A DNA stretch of 64,000 nt from Anaerolineaceae bacterium (GCA_026708325.1 JAPOVC010000014.1:1-64000); one strand, 5' to 3'. Numbered from the stretch's first letter, positions 8,896 through 18,106 are shown. The notes: generated by a model from the sequence alone, not told the origin. Numbers and translations: made by a program.

Positions 8896-11261
8896 CCGGT
8901 GGAACCCTCACGCGGCCAACGGTCGCGCCACAAATTGACGCCATCGCTCCACAAGTGAATGCTGCCGACGCGGTCGCTGCGCAACAGCGGCGTGTTGGCT
9001 GTCAGCGTCAACACTTCCGGGTCCGGGCTGCCATGGCGGTTGCGCAGGTCGTCGGCGTCCGTATGCAGTATGGCCAGTTGGGCCCCCGTTTGATGCAAAT
9101 AGTCCGATTCCAGCGATCGCGGCGCTCCATGCAATGGCAATTGAAGCACGGTGGCAGGAGGCAGGTCTGCAGAAGCCAGCATTTCACGCTGGCCTTCGCG
9201 GTTCAGTGTGCCTGGCAGCAAAATGGAGACGGACCCGTAACGTACCCGCAAGACGAGAGCGTTCCTGTTCATTTGGCGTTCATCCGGGGTGGGCCGGGTC
9301 TGCGGATGCAACACGTCGATTTCCAGCCCTCTGCCAAATTGAAGCGTGTGGCCCTTCACTGGCGTGATCACCGTGTCTGCGGCCTGCACCAGCGTTGCCG
9401 GAAGTTCACGTTGGCCATTGTGAAGCAGCAGGCCCAGGTCATAGCGCTGCAACAGGGACTGCAGGGTCTCCAAAGTTGCGCGATCGGGCACGGTAACTGC
9501 CAGCATTTCCAGGCGACGGTCGTGAAAGGGAAGTCTCTCGCCAATCGCCGTCATCAGGCGTGACGGCGAACTGCCCCCGTCTATCAGGATGTGTTCTCCG
9601 GCCGGCCCCTGCAACAGAATGGCGTTGACGTGACCGACGTCCAGCAGCCAAAGGTGCAAAAGGTTGTCGGGCCGACCTAGACGGGTGGCGACGAGCAGCA
9701 GGGCCAGGCCGGTGGCCAGCAACAGGGCGGAAACGCCGCTGGCGTGAATGACAAGCAGGCGGCCCAGGCGCAGAAGGCGGGGGTGACGTTGAAATCTGAA
9801 CAGGGTGGCCAGCAACAGCCCCAGATAGAGTGCTGCAACCAGACGAGGGTCGGTCTGGACCTCGACGCTGGCCATGGGCAGGCGCGCGGCGACCCTGACG
9901 ACCTCTACGGTCCAGCCAAGCGGCAAGAGACCCAGCCAGTAAAGCAACTGTGCCGGCAAGGGGGCAAGGAACGCCGTCAGGGTCGCCAGCAGACCCAGGA
10001 TCAGGAGCGGCGCCTGGGCAGGCACGATCAACAGGTTTACCGGCAGCGCCAGCAGAGACAATCGGCCGAAATAACGCAGGATCAGGGGAAAGGTCGCCAG
10101 GTAGGCGGCCAGAGTAACTGCAAGGGGTTCGGCCAGCAGGGTCCCGGCCACATGCACGGCGCCTGACGGGGACAGGACATACAAGACCCGCCGAAGCCCG
10201 GCCGCCAACGGAGACGCGAGGAGCATGATTCCCAGGGTCGCAAGGGCACTGAGCTGAAGCCCGATGTCCCACAGCACGGTCGGGTTATCCAGAGACAAGA
10301 GCAGGACGGCAAATGCCAGCGATGCGGGCGTAAACACTCTACGACGCATGGCGCCAGCGAAGACCAGCGTACAACTCATCAGGGCAGCGCGCATGACGGC
10401 TGCGCCGGCGCCGACGAGGATGGCGTAAAGCAAAATGGTCAGGATGGCGGCGGCCGCTGTTGCAGTGGTCCCAAGTCTGGCACGACGCAAAAGCGCCAGC
10501 ACGGCGCCAGCCAGCACGATCATGTTGAAACCGCTGATCGCGATGACGTGCGCCGCTCCGGTGGCATTAAAGTCTTCTCTCAGGTCTGGCGAAAGGCTGC
10601 TCTCATCGCCCAGCAGGATCCCCTTCAGCAAGGCAGACCAGGGCGCCGGCAAGGCCGCGGTGATGGAAAGACCGGCGTGCCGGTTCAGATCATACAGAAC
10701 AGACTGAAATGTGACATCCTGCCTTCCGGCAAGGAGCTCCACCGATGCGTCGCGCATGACGCTAAACACGCCCCTGCGCGCCAGGTGGTCGTTCCACGAG
10801 AAACGGTCGAATTCGCCGGGTCGTTGCAGAAGTCCGGTGGCATACACATGGTCACCAGGGGTCAACGAAGTAATGGCTTCCGCCAAAACCAGCACATCTC
10901 CCTGGACCGGGTGTCGCTCGCCATCCCGGATCAGGGTCGACGCCGCCACACGCACTTGGACACCGCTGTCGCGCGAAACCGGGGCGTCGCTGACCACGCC
11001 TTCAACGCTTACGCCGCCCGGATTGTTGAACCGGGCGAGTTCGCTGTCCCGGGGGACCAGCGACATGCGCAGGCCTCCCAGGGTCAGGGCCAGCAGCGTC
11101 AGGGTGTACCATCGGTATTTGTCGCGCAGCAAAAAGACGCAGGCCAGCGTCAGCGCGCCCGCAAACAGCCAGGCAGGGGCCAGAGCGGAGGACAGATCAG
11201 GGTTGTTGGCTGCCAGGACGATGCCGCAGACCCAGCCGAGCGTGAGATAAATGAGGCGCAT
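8892..11261 (-). CDS. comEC: ComEC/Rec2 family DNA-uptake channel with degenerate C-terminal domain
   Basis: ComEC forms the inner-membrane channel that imports single-stranded DNA during natural transformation. The 789-residue protein has two N-terminal membrane helices, an OB-like DUF4131 region (about 60-180), and the polytopic competence domain (about 205-530) including AAHVIAISGFNM (236-247), the hallmark HLxAxSG-type motif. The C-terminal beta-lactamase-like domain starts WLLDVGHVNAIL (538-549) and IDGG (560-563), but the HxHxDH site is replaced by VTVPDRATLET (589-599), and the later Asp (here PGTL) and HHG (here LHG) positions are also changed. The domain is therefore unlikely to bind two metals. 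It runs convergent to the coaD block. Confidence 0.9.
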   Translation of the reverse strand: MRLIYLTLGWVCGIVLAANNPDLSSALAPAWLFAGALTLACVFLLRDKYRWYTLTLLALTLGGLRMSLVPRDSELARFNNPGGVSVEGVVSDAPVSRDSGVQVRVAASTLIRDGERHPVQGDVLVLAEAITSLTPGDHVYATGLLQRPGEFDRFSWNDHLARRGVFSVMRDASVELLAGRQDVTFQSVLYDLNRHAGLSITAALPAPWSALLKGILLGDESSLSPDLREDFNATGAAHVIAISGFNMIVLAGAVLALLRRARLGTTATAAAAILTILLYAILVGAGAAVMRAALMSCTLVFAGAMRRRVFTPASLAFAVLLLSLDNPTVLWDIGLQLSALATLGIMLLASPLAAGLRRVLYVLSPSGAVHVAGTLLAEPLAVTLAAYLATFPLILRYFGRLSLLALPVNLLIVPAQAPLLILGLLATLTAFLAPLPAQLLYWLGLLPLGWTVEVVRVAARLPMASVEVQTDPRLVAALYLGLLLATLFRFQRHPRLLRLGRLLVIHASGVSALLLATGLALLLVATRLGRPDNLLHLWLLDVGHVNAILLQGPAGEHILIDGGSSPSRLMTAIGERLPFHDRRLEMLAVTVPDRATLETLQSLLQRYDLGLLLHNGQRELPATLVQAADTVITPVKGHTLQFGRGLEIDVLHPQTRPTPDERQMNRNALVLRVRYGSVSILLPGTLNREGQREMLASADLPPATVLQLPLHGAPRSLESDYLHQTGAQLAILHTDADDLRNRHGSPDPEVLTLTANTPLLRSDRVGSIHLWSDGVNLWRDRWPREGSTG

Positions 11262-11338
11262 GGCTTCGAGGACGCCGGCCTTGAAGTCAGGCTATACTAG
11301 CGCCCGTCTGCGGCAGGAGCAAACGAAGGAACAGACCC

Positions 11339-12688
11339 ATGGCGGCGCCCAACGTGATCGTGTTCTTCACGGACCAGCAGCGCTGGGATTCGACCGGTGC
11401 GCATGGCAATCCACTGGACCTCACGCCCAATTTCGATCGCGTGGCGCGGGAAGGTACGCACGTTTCGCACTCCTTCACCTGTCAGCCCGTTTGCGGTCCG
11501 GCACGCTCGGTCCTCCAGACGGGTATGTATGCGACCGAAACCGGTTGCTACCGCAACGGGATCGCCCTGCCAGAGGATGCGCGAACCCTGGCGCACCACT
11601 TTCGGGACGGCGGCTATACGACCGGCTACATCGGCAAGTGGCATCTGGCAGATGCGGGACCCGGCCCGGTCCCCCTGGAACAACGCGGCGGCTACGAATA
11701 CTGGCTGGCCTCCAACGCCCTGGAATTCACGTCGGATGCCTGGGACACGGTGATGTACGATGGCGAAAACCGACCGGTCCAATTGCCTGGCTACCGGGTC
11801 GATGCGTTGACGGACGCGGCCATACGCTACATCGACAGCCCACGCAACCAACCTTACTTCCTTTTCATTTCCTATATCGAGCCGCATCATCAAAACCACC
11901 GCGACGACTACCCGGCGCCAACCGGCTACGAAGAACGCTATCGCGGTCGCTGGACGCCGCCAGACCTGCAGGCCCTGGGCGGTTCCTCCCGGCGACACCT
12001 GGCCGGTTACTGGGGCATGATACGGCGCCTGGATGAGGCTTTGGGTCGCCTGATTGATGCCCTCAGGAGTCTCGGTCAACTGGACAACACAATCCTTTTA
12101 TTCACCTCGGACCACGGCAATCACTTTCGCACGCGCAACGCCGAATACAAGCGTTCGGTCCACGATTCTTCGTTACGCGTGCCGACGGTCCTGAGTGGTC
12201 CCGGCTTCGATGGAGGGGGTCATTTGTCGAAATTGGTCAGCCTGATTGACTTGCCTCCGACCTTGCTCGATGCGGCCGGACTGCCCGTGCCGGAGGAGAT
12301 GCAGGGTCGTTCCTTCCTGCCTTTGGTGCAGGGTCAAACCCGGGACTGGCCCGACGACCTGTTTTTTCAGGTCAGCGAATCTTGCGTGGCGCGGGGCGTC
12401 CGCACGCAGCGCTGGAAGTACGGCGTGGTCGCCAGCGACAGGGATGGCAATCGCGACAGCGCCGCCGATCGTTACGCGGAAACCTGGCTGTATGATCTGT
12501 TGGCTGATCCGGAAGAGTTGCACAACGTGGTGGACCTGGAATCACACACTGAAGTGCGTGAGGTCCTGCGAGAACGCTTGCTGCGGCGAATGGCCCAGGC
12601 GGGCGAAGCCCTGCCTGACATTCTGCCGCCAGGAACCTTGCGCCAGGCGCAGCAGCTGAAAGTAACGGAAATCGAGGCACGCTCCTGA
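11339..12688 (+). CDS. Type I (formylglycine-dependent) sulfatase
   Basis: The 449-residue protein belongs to the arylsulfatase branch of the alkaline phosphatase superfamily. It opens with PNVIVFFTDQQRWD (metal-binding Asp12), carries the Cys-type activation motif CGPAR with Cys52 as the residue to be converted to formylglycine, then YIGKWHL (Lys of the active site) and TSDHGNHF (Asp/His metal ligands). No signal peptide is visible, so it is probably cytosolic. The C-terminal part resembles choline sulfatase/N-sulfoglucosamine sulfohydrolase-like proteins; the substrate cannot be named. No formylglycine-generating enzyme is in the window. TATACT at 11293-11298 is a possible -10 box, without a convincing -35. 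Confidence 0.88.
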   Translation: MAAPNVIVFFTDQQRWDSTGAHGNPLDLTPNFDRVAREGTHVSHSFTCQPVCGPARSVLQTGMYATETGCYRNGIALPEDARTLAHHFRDGGYTTGYIGKWHLADAGPGPVPLEQRGGYEYWLASNALEFTSDAWDTVMYDGENRPVQLPGYRVDALTDAAIRYIDSPRNQPYFLFISYIEPHHQNHRDDYPAPTGYEERYRGRWTPPDLQALGGSSRRHLAGYWGMIRRLDEALGRLIDALRSLGQLDNTILLFTSDHGNHFRTRNAEYKRSVHDSSLRVPTVLSGPGFDGGGHLSKLVSLIDLPPTLLDAAGLPVPEEMQGRSFLPLVQGQTRDWPDDLFFQVSESCVARGVRTQRWKYGVVASDRDGNRDSAADRYAETWLYDLLADPEELHNVVDLESHTEVREVLRERLLRRMAQAGEALPDILPPGTLRQAQQLKVTEIEARS

Positions 12689-12770
12689 GGTCCAGCCAGC
12701 GCTGTTCTGTTCTGGCCGGAGCCACCGTTCTGGTTTACAATGACGCCAATTCAGGTATCCGGGAAATAAT

Positions 12771-13859
12771 GTGGCTATTACGGGGGATCGGGCAGACGTG
12801 TTGAGGAGCATTCCCGCCCGGGAAGAGTTACCGCCTGGGGCCGTGGCGAGCGAACGTGCCGTTGCGCGCATCATTCATGCTACGGCCCCTGGGGGTAGCG
12901 CCTTGCTGGATGGGATGCTGGACAGCCAGACGTCGCCGGGCACGGATTTGCCCCTTCAGGTGGCCAGCCTGCCCTGGGATGCCCGGAACAGTCTCCTGAC
13001 TACCATTCACGAGTTGCGGGGAGAGCGCGAAGCAGAAATGTTTCCCGGCGCCACGCATCTGGTATTGACCCGGGGTGCCGCGGAGCCACTGCTCGTCAGG
13101 GCGACCTGCGAACACTTGCCGGATGGTCCACTTTCTCTGGATGGCCGGCGCAGCGCCAGCTGGCAGGAGAACATTGCAGCCCTTGAGGAGACGGGATGGC
13201 GCGTACTCGGCATTGCCTGGCGGCCTCTGGAAGAGTTGCCGCCTACGCTGCCCACGGACCTGGAATACGACCTTTGTCTGCTGGCCCTGCTGGGAATCCA
13301 GGAGATTGATCACCAACCGCCGGCCACTGAGCGCAGTGTCGCGCGTCGCATTGCCCTGCAGGTTCTGTTTGAGCTTGATTGCACCCGTCACAGGGCCCAG
13401 ATTGTGGCCGATGCGCGGCTTTACGCCCAAAATGCCACCCGCAAACAGGCGCGTTACGTGAGAATGCTGGTCAACCAGGTGCGAGGCCATCGGGCCATCC
13501 TGGACGAGATCCTGCGCAACTACGCCATAGACTGGCCGCCGGAGCAACTGGCAATCGTGGATCGCAACATTATGCGCATGGCGATCCTTGAATTTGCGAT
13601 TACCCGCAGCGCGCCAGTGGCGGTGGTCATCAATGAGGCCATCGAACTGGCAAGCCTGTTCAGCGGAGAAGAGTCTTTCGATTTCATCAATGGCGTTCTG
13701 GGCGCCATCGCTGAAGAGGACCTCGACAGCGAAAGCATGAGCTCCCGCTCGCGCATCCTGCGCGATTACCGCGCTTATCTGGACGGCCAGGCAGAACTTG
13801 ACGACCCTGGGGAATTGCAGGAAACGATGGTGATGGACGGGGAGTTGCCCGTCGCATGA
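12771..13859 (+). CDS. nusB: NusB antitermination domain fused to a P-type ATPase N-domain-like module
   Basis: The C-terminal part (residues about 186-318) is a NusB domain: ARRIALQVLFELD, LAIVDRNIMRMAILEF, AVVINEAIELASLF and FINGVLGAIAEE. NusB binds BoxA RNA with NusE/S10 in antitermination of rRNA operons. Standard NusB has 130-170 residues; this one has 362. Residues 67-176 align without gaps to residues 447-556 of the P-type ATPase at 20176-23139 (48 identities of 110 by hand). Trp69, Arg101 and Arg144 match ATPase Phe449, Lys481 and Arg524, equivalent to the SERCA nucleotide contacts Phe487, Lys515 and Arg560. The DKTGT phosphorylation loop and transport domains are absent, and the conserved Glu of TEGALL is lost. 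GTG start; its stop overlaps the tatA start (ATGA). Confidence 0.88.
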   Translation: MAITGDRADVLRSIPAREELPPGAVASERAVARIIHATAPGGSALLDGMLDSQTSPGTDLPLQVASLPWDARNSLLTTIHELRGEREAEMFPGATHLVLTRGAAEPLLVRATCEHLPDGPLSLDGRRSASWQENIAALEETGWRVLGIAWRPLEELPPTLPTDLEYDLCLLALLGIQEIDHQPPATERSVARRIALQVLFELDCTRHRAQIVADARLYAQNATRKQARYVRMLVNQVRGHRAILDEILRNYAIDWPPEQLAIVDRNIMRMAILEFAITRSAPVAVVINEAIELASLFSGEESFDFINGVLGAIAEEDLDSESMSSRSRILRDYRAYLDGQAELDDPGELQETMVMDGELPVA

Positions 13860-14467
13860 ACATCCTGGGCGTTGGCGGCAGCGAACTTCTGATCGTACTG
13901 CTGATTATGCTTGTCATCGCCGGACCCAAACGCATGATCCATTGGTCCTACGTTCTGGGCCAACACATGGCCAAATTCCGGCGCATGTGGTCGGAAACGG
14001 TTGACATCGTGCAGCAGGAATTCGATGAGGCGGGTGTTGGCATCCAGTTGCCGAAGGACGTGCCCACTCGTGGTTCCCTGCAAAAACAGGCGGGCAAGGT
14101 GGTGGGCGGCGTGACGGCGCCGGTCCAGGACACCCTGAAAGAAGTCAACACCCAACTGGGTGACATCAAGACGGGCACCAGGGAGGCGGCGGGAACGGCC
14201 AACACAGTGGCCCGTGGCAGCAATGGCGCACAGTCGGTGCTGAAGGTGGACAAGTCCCCGAAACCGGCGATGCAGGCAATAGCCGCTGCCGAAGCGACCG
14301 CAAGCGGTACCTCCGGCGTCGCTTCCGTCAGGACGACTGCGCCGGCCAGGCGAAAGTTGTCGGGACGGGAAGACGACGACTTTGGCGCCTGGTCCAGTCA
14401 CGCAAATGCGTACGTTGGCAGTTGGTCCGGGAAGGAAGAAGCGTCCACACCGGAAGCAGGGACCTGA
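13856..14467 (+). CDS. tatA: Sec-independent translocase TatA/TatB-like subunit
   Basis: The 203-residue protein has the Tat A/B layout: a short periplasmic N-terminus, one membrane helix (about 10-22) with Glu10 near its start, a hinge with GPKR (23-26), then an amphipathic helix (to about 60) and a long polar tail. Tat A/B proteins oligomerise with TatC to export folded proteins. The tail (60-203) is Thr/Ala-rich and longer than in TatA (about 90 residues), more like TatB. A and B cannot be told apart by sequence here; only one copy is in the window. Its ATG overlaps the nusB stop, and tatC follows after 4 bases. Confidence 0.85.
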   Translation: MNILGVGGSELLIVLLIMLVIAGPKRMIHWSYVLGQHMAKFRRMWSETVDIVQQEFDEAGVGIQLPKDVPTRGSLQKQAGKVVGGVTAPVQDTLKEVNTQLGDIKTGTREAAGTANTVARGSNGAQSVLKVDKSPKPAMQAIAAAEATASGTSGVASVRTTAPARRKLSGREDDDFGAWSSHANAYVGSWSGKEEASTPEAGT

Positions 14468-14471
14468 GCAC

Positions 14472-15377
14472 GTGCCTTCTCTTAAATTGCCGCGCCTGCG
14501 TCGCCGCCAGTCGACAGAACGTTCAGTGCAAACAGTGCCACCGCCGGAAGACAATGGATTTGATCCCGATGATGGCCATGGCGCCCGCATGGGGTTCTTC
14601 GAGCACCTCGACGAACTGCGTACGCGCCTGTTCAAGGCAGCCCTGGGCCTTGTGCTTGGTACGGCTGTCGGCGTGGCGTTGGCCGCGCCGGCGCTTGACT
14701 ACTTGCGCACACCCTACTGCACGGTTGTCGCCATAAACGATGCGGCGCGACGTGGTGAAGACATTGACATCAACGCCCTGCAAAACAGCGACATCGATTG
14801 CCAGTATGTGAACCTTGGTCCAACGGGTAGTGTGGTGGCCTATTTCCGCGTCGCCCTGATGGTGGGCGCCGGATTTGCGATGCCGCTCATCGTCTACCAG
14901 TTGCTGATGTTCATCTTTCCCGGCCTCACCCGCAAGGAAAAACGTATTGTCCTGATGTCCTTGCCGGCCATTTCCCTGCTCTTCGTCGTTGGCGTCGTTT
15001 TTTCCTGGTTTGTGCTCATGCCACCGGCGCTGGGCTTCCTGGAAGGCTTCCAGCAAAACCTGTTTCGCTCGGAATGGACCGCCGATCTTTATCTCAGCTT
15101 TGTCACGTCGCTGATTTTCTGGATGGGCGTGGCCTTTGAAACACCGCTGGTCTTTTTTGTTCTGGGCTTGCTGGGCCTGGTCAGCACCATAGCCCTGATT
15201 CGGAACTGGCGCTTCGCAATCATTGGAGCGGCCATCGCCGCGGCCGTCATCACTCCTACCATTGATCCTGTCAACATGCTGCTGGTCATGGCTCCCTTGC
15301 TCGCGCTTTACGTGTTGAGCATCCTGCTGGTTTATATTTCCAGACGAATCTCCCGCCTTGAGGAGCCCGCCGTCTGA
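14472..15377 (+). CDS. tatC: Twin-arginine translocase subunit TatC
   Basis: TatC is the receptor for twin-arginine signal peptides and the core of the Tat export channel. From the GTG at 14472 the protein has 301 residues. After a basic, polar N-terminal extension (about 40 residues) it has MGFFEHLDELRTRL, the canonical signal-peptide-binding N-terminus, and six membrane segments; a periplasmic loop of about 60 residues between the first two helices is longer than usual. The frame extends upstream to 14382 within tatA, but the GTG lies just 4 bases past the tatA stop and is preferred. Operon with nusB and tatA. Confidence 0.92.
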   Translation: MPSLKLPRLRRRQSTERSVQTVPPPEDNGFDPDDGHGARMGFFEHLDELRTRLFKAALGLVLGTAVGVALAAPALDYLRTPYCTVVAINDAARRGEDIDINALQNSDIDCQYVNLGPTGSVVAYFRVALMVGAGFAMPLIVYQLLMFIFPGLTRKEKRIVLMSLPAISLLFVVGVVFSWFVLMPPALGFLEGFQQNLFRSEWTADLYLSFVTSLIFWMGVAFETPLVFFVLGLLGLVSTIALIRNWRFAIIGAAIAAAVITPTIDPVNMLLVMAPLLALYVLSILLVYISRRISRLEEPAV

Positions 15378-15407
15378 CCCCATGGTAGCGGACTGGAGTA
15401 GCAAGCC

Positions 15408-16340
15408 ATGACGACAAGAACGCATCATCCCGGTCGCATACACGTTTACGGCGTCCCCATGGACCTCGGCCAGGAAAAGCGTGGCGTGGATCTGGGGCCG
15501 ATCGCCATTCGCTATGCCGGTCTCGCCGGGCGCCTGGAGCGGCAGGGATGGGAGGTCATCGACCACGGCGACATGTCCATGGACGCCTCCAGACTCATGA
15601 TGCGCAAGGTCAATTTTGGCGGACATACGGTCTATCACTCCAGCGCCATCATCAATATTGCCCGCTCGCTGCATCATCGCATCGAGGAAGACGCTCACCT
15701 GCAAGACAAGGTGCTCATGCTGGGGGGTGACCACAGCGCCTCGCTGGGCAGCGTGGCCAGCACACTACAACGTCCCGGCAGGGCCGGAGTGATCTGGATC
15801 GACGCTCACGGGGACTTCAACACGCCGCAGACCTCGCCCTCCGGCAACGTGCATGGCATGGTGGTCTCCTGGCTGATGGGGCGGGGAATCCCCCGACCCG
15901 GGGTTAGCGACATCCATTTGCAGGCGGACCAGTTGTGCATGATCGCCATCCGCGACCTGGACCCGCTGGAGGCCGCCAACCTTGAGGCCAGTGGCATCAA
16001 CGTGGCCACGATCCGGGACGTCGAGGAACGCGGCATCTCGGTGGTGGTGCATGATGCGCTAGACAGACTGGGCGACATCGATTCGCTGCACGTAAGTTTT
16101 GACCTCGATTCACTGGAGCCTGCCGTCGCGCCAGGCGTGGGCACACCGGTTCCTGGCGGGCTCACGCAACGGGAAGCGCTTCTGCTGGCGGAGATTCTGG
16201 GCGACGACGGACGAGTCACCACACTTGACCTGGTCGAGGTGAATCCCATCCTTGACGAGGCCAACAAGACGGCCAAATTCGCCGTGGACATCGCAGCCAG
16301 CCTGATGGGCGAACGCATTTTGCATCCGGAAGATGTTTAA
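15408..16340 (+). CDS. rocF: Arginase (ureohydrolase family)
   Basis: Hydrolyses L-arginine to ornithine and urea with a binuclear Mn site. The 310-residue protein has all metal-binding signatures: GGDHS (His109), DAHGDFN (Asp132, His134, Asp136) and SFDLDSLEP (Asp232, Asp234). TSPSGNVHGM after the second motif and APGVGTPVPGGLT after the third are specific to true arginases (RocF), favouring this over agmatinase or formiminoglutamase. A ggag ribosome-binding site precedes the ATG. It is about 30 bases after tatC and could be in the same transcript. Ornithine cyclodeaminase, also in the window at 61905, could use its product. Confidence 0.93.
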   Translation: MTTRTHHPGRIHVYGVPMDLGQEKRGVDLGPIAIRYAGLAGRLERQGWEVIDHGDMSMDASRLMMRKVNFGGHTVYHSSAIINIARSLHHRIEEDAHLQDKVLMLGGDHSASLGSVASTLQRPGRAGVIWIDAHGDFNTPQTSPSGNVHGMVVSWLMGRGIPRPGVSDIHLQADQLCMIAIRDLDPLEAANLEASGINVATIRDVEERGISVVVHDALDRLGDIDSLHVSFDLDSLEPAVAPGVGTPVPGGLTQREALLLAEILGDDGRVTTLDLVEVNPILDEANKTAKFAVDIAASLMGERILHPEDV

Positions 16341-16362
16341 GACCGAAGAAAACGGAGCAGGA

Positions 16363-18102
16363 ATGTCGAACGAGCAATCGATCCTGATCGCCCCCTGGGG
16401 CGGTCACCTGGTCAATCTCCTGACGGCGCCGGAGCAACTGGAAGAAGCCCATGCTCATGCCGGGTCCCTGCCCTCGATCCAGTTGAGCGAACGCGCTGTC
16501 TGCGATCTGGAGTTGCTGGCCACCGGCGGTTTTTCGCCGCTGGATAGCTTCATGGGGCAGGCCGACTACCGACGTGTGGTGGAGGAAATGCGTTTGGCGG
16601 ATGGCACCCTGTTCCCCATACCGGTGACACTTCCCGTCGGCGAGGACAGCGACCTTCGGCTGGACCAGGAAATCGCGCTGCGCGACAGCAAGAACAACCT
16701 GCTGGCAACCATGTTCGTGGAGGAGATTTACCCCTGGGACCGGGACGCCGATTCGCTGCAGGTGTTTGGCAGCCTGGACGCGCGTCACCCTTTGGTGGCC
16801 GAAATGCACCGCTGGGGGCCCCTGAACGTGGCCGGGAAACTGCAGGTACTGCAGGTGCCGCCCCATCCGGACTTTCGCTTTTTGCGCCGCACGCCCGCCG
16901 AAACGCGCGCCCTGCTGGAAGAATACGGCCATCGCGACGTGGTGGCCTTTCAGACGCGCAACCCCCTGCACCGGGCTCACGAAGAATTGACCAAGCGCGC
17001 CGTCGAGGACGTTGACGGCGTCCTGCTGCTGCATCCGGTGGTGGGCATGACGCGGCCCGGTGACATCGATCACTTCACACGGGTCCGGGCCTACCGCGCG
17101 CTCGTTGATCGCTATTACGAGCGAGACCGGATCCTCCTTTCGCTGCTGCCTCTGGCGATGCGCATGGCCGGCCCGCGCGAGGCCCTGTGGCACGCCATCA
17201 TTCGCCGCAACCACGGCGCCAACCATATCATCATCGGCCGCGACCACGCCGGGCCGGGGGATGATTCGCTTGGGCGCCCCTTTTACGGCCCCTACGATGC
17301 CCAGGAACTGGTGCAGGAACATGAGAAAGAGCTGGGCGTTGGAGTCATTCCCTTTCGCAAACTGGTCTATCTGCCGCGTGAGCGCCGCTTTGAGGAGATC
17401 AACCGGGTTGGGGACGATGCCGAAGTCGCCGACATTTCCGGCACCCAGGTGCGGGAAGACTATCTGGGGCGTGGGCGGGCGTTGCCGACATGGTTCACGC
17501 GCCCCGAAGTGGCGGAAATCCTCCGTGATGCCCGGCCGCCGCGGCACCGCCAGGGGGCCTGCATCTGGTTGACAGGCCTCAGTGGCTCCGGCAAGTCCAC
17601 CACAGCGGACCTGCTGACCGTGCTGCTGATGGAACACGGTCGCCAGGTGACCGTGCTGGACGGCGACATCGTGCGCACGCATCTCTCAAAGGGCCTCGGT
17701 TTCAGCCAGGAGGACCGTGACACCAACATCCGGCGCATCGGCTTCGTGGCGGCCGAGATTGTGCGCCACGGCGGCATCGTGATTTGCGCGGCGATCAGTC
17801 CCTGGCGCGCCACGCGCGACGATGTGCGCAACATGGTCGGCACGGACTTTATAGAAGTCTATCTGGACACGCCGCTGGAGGTCTGCGAGGCGCGCGACAG
17901 CAAGGGCCTCTATGCCCGGGCGCGGGCCGGGGAGATTCGCGGTTTCACCGGCATCGACGACCCCTACGAGCCCCCGTTGAATCCGGAAGTCACCCTGCAG
18001 ACCGTCGAAAGGGACGCGGAAGACAATGCCGCCATCGTGCTCGACCTGTTGCGCGAGCGCGGCCTGATCATGACGCCACAGGCGGACCCGCAGCCGGCCT
18101 GA
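16363..18102 (+). CDS. Bifunctional sulfate adenylyltransferase/adenylylsulfate kinase
   Basis: The 579-residue protein carries both steps of sulfate activation. The N-terminal 390 residues are ATP sulfurylase: a PUA-like start, QTRNPLHRAHEEL (the QxRNPxHxxH nucleotide site) and IIGRDHAGPGDD (HHxxGRDHAG form). The C-terminal 170 residues are APS kinase: P-loop GLSGSGKST (Lys411), LDGDIVR, and CAAISPWR containing the Ser region. The product is PAPS, used in assimilation or sulfotransfer. I chose the ATG at 16363, preceded by ggagcagg, over 16333, which overlaps the arginase stop. The AP-superfamily gene follows after 4 bases. Such fusions are known in several thermophiles and other bacteria. 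Confidence 0.94.
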   Translation: MSNEQSILIAPWGGHLVNLLTAPEQLEEAHAHAGSLPSIQLSERAVCDLELLATGGFSPLDSFMGQADYRRVVEEMRLADGTLFPIPVTLPVGEDSDLRLDQEIALRDSKNNLLATMFVEEIYPWDRDADSLQVFGSLDARHPLVAEMHRWGPLNVAGKLQVLQVPPHPDFRFLRRTPAETRALLEEYGHRDVVAFQTRNPLHRAHEELTKRAVEDVDGVLLLHPVVGMTRPGDIDHFTRVRAYRALVDRYYERDRILLSLLPLAMRMAGPREALWHAIIRRNHGANHIIIGRDHAGPGDDSLGRPFYGPYDAQELVQEHEKELGVGVIPFRKLVYLPRERRFEEINRVGDDAEVADISGTQVREDYLGRGRALPTWFTRPEVAEILRDARPPRHRQGACIWLTGLSGSGKSTTADLLTVLLMEHGRQVTVLDGDIVRTHLSKGLGFSQEDRDTNIRRIGFVAAEIVRHGGIVICAAISPWRATRDDVRNMVGTDFIEVYLDTPLEVCEARDSKGLYARARAGEIRGFTGIDDPYEPPLNPEVTLQTVERDAEDNAAIVLDLLRERGLIMTPQADPQPA

Positions 18103-18106
18103 CTGC

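Noticed and set aside
11293..11298. TATACT -10 box before the sulfatase
   Set aside because: No -35 within 15-19 bases; kept only as a remark in the sulfatase entry.
12777..12800. ITGDRAD near the NusB-fusion N-terminus resembles the TGD motif of P-type ATPase hinge regions
   Set aside because: The motif is N-terminal to the N-domain, the reverse of ATPase order, and lacks the following residues. Likely chance.
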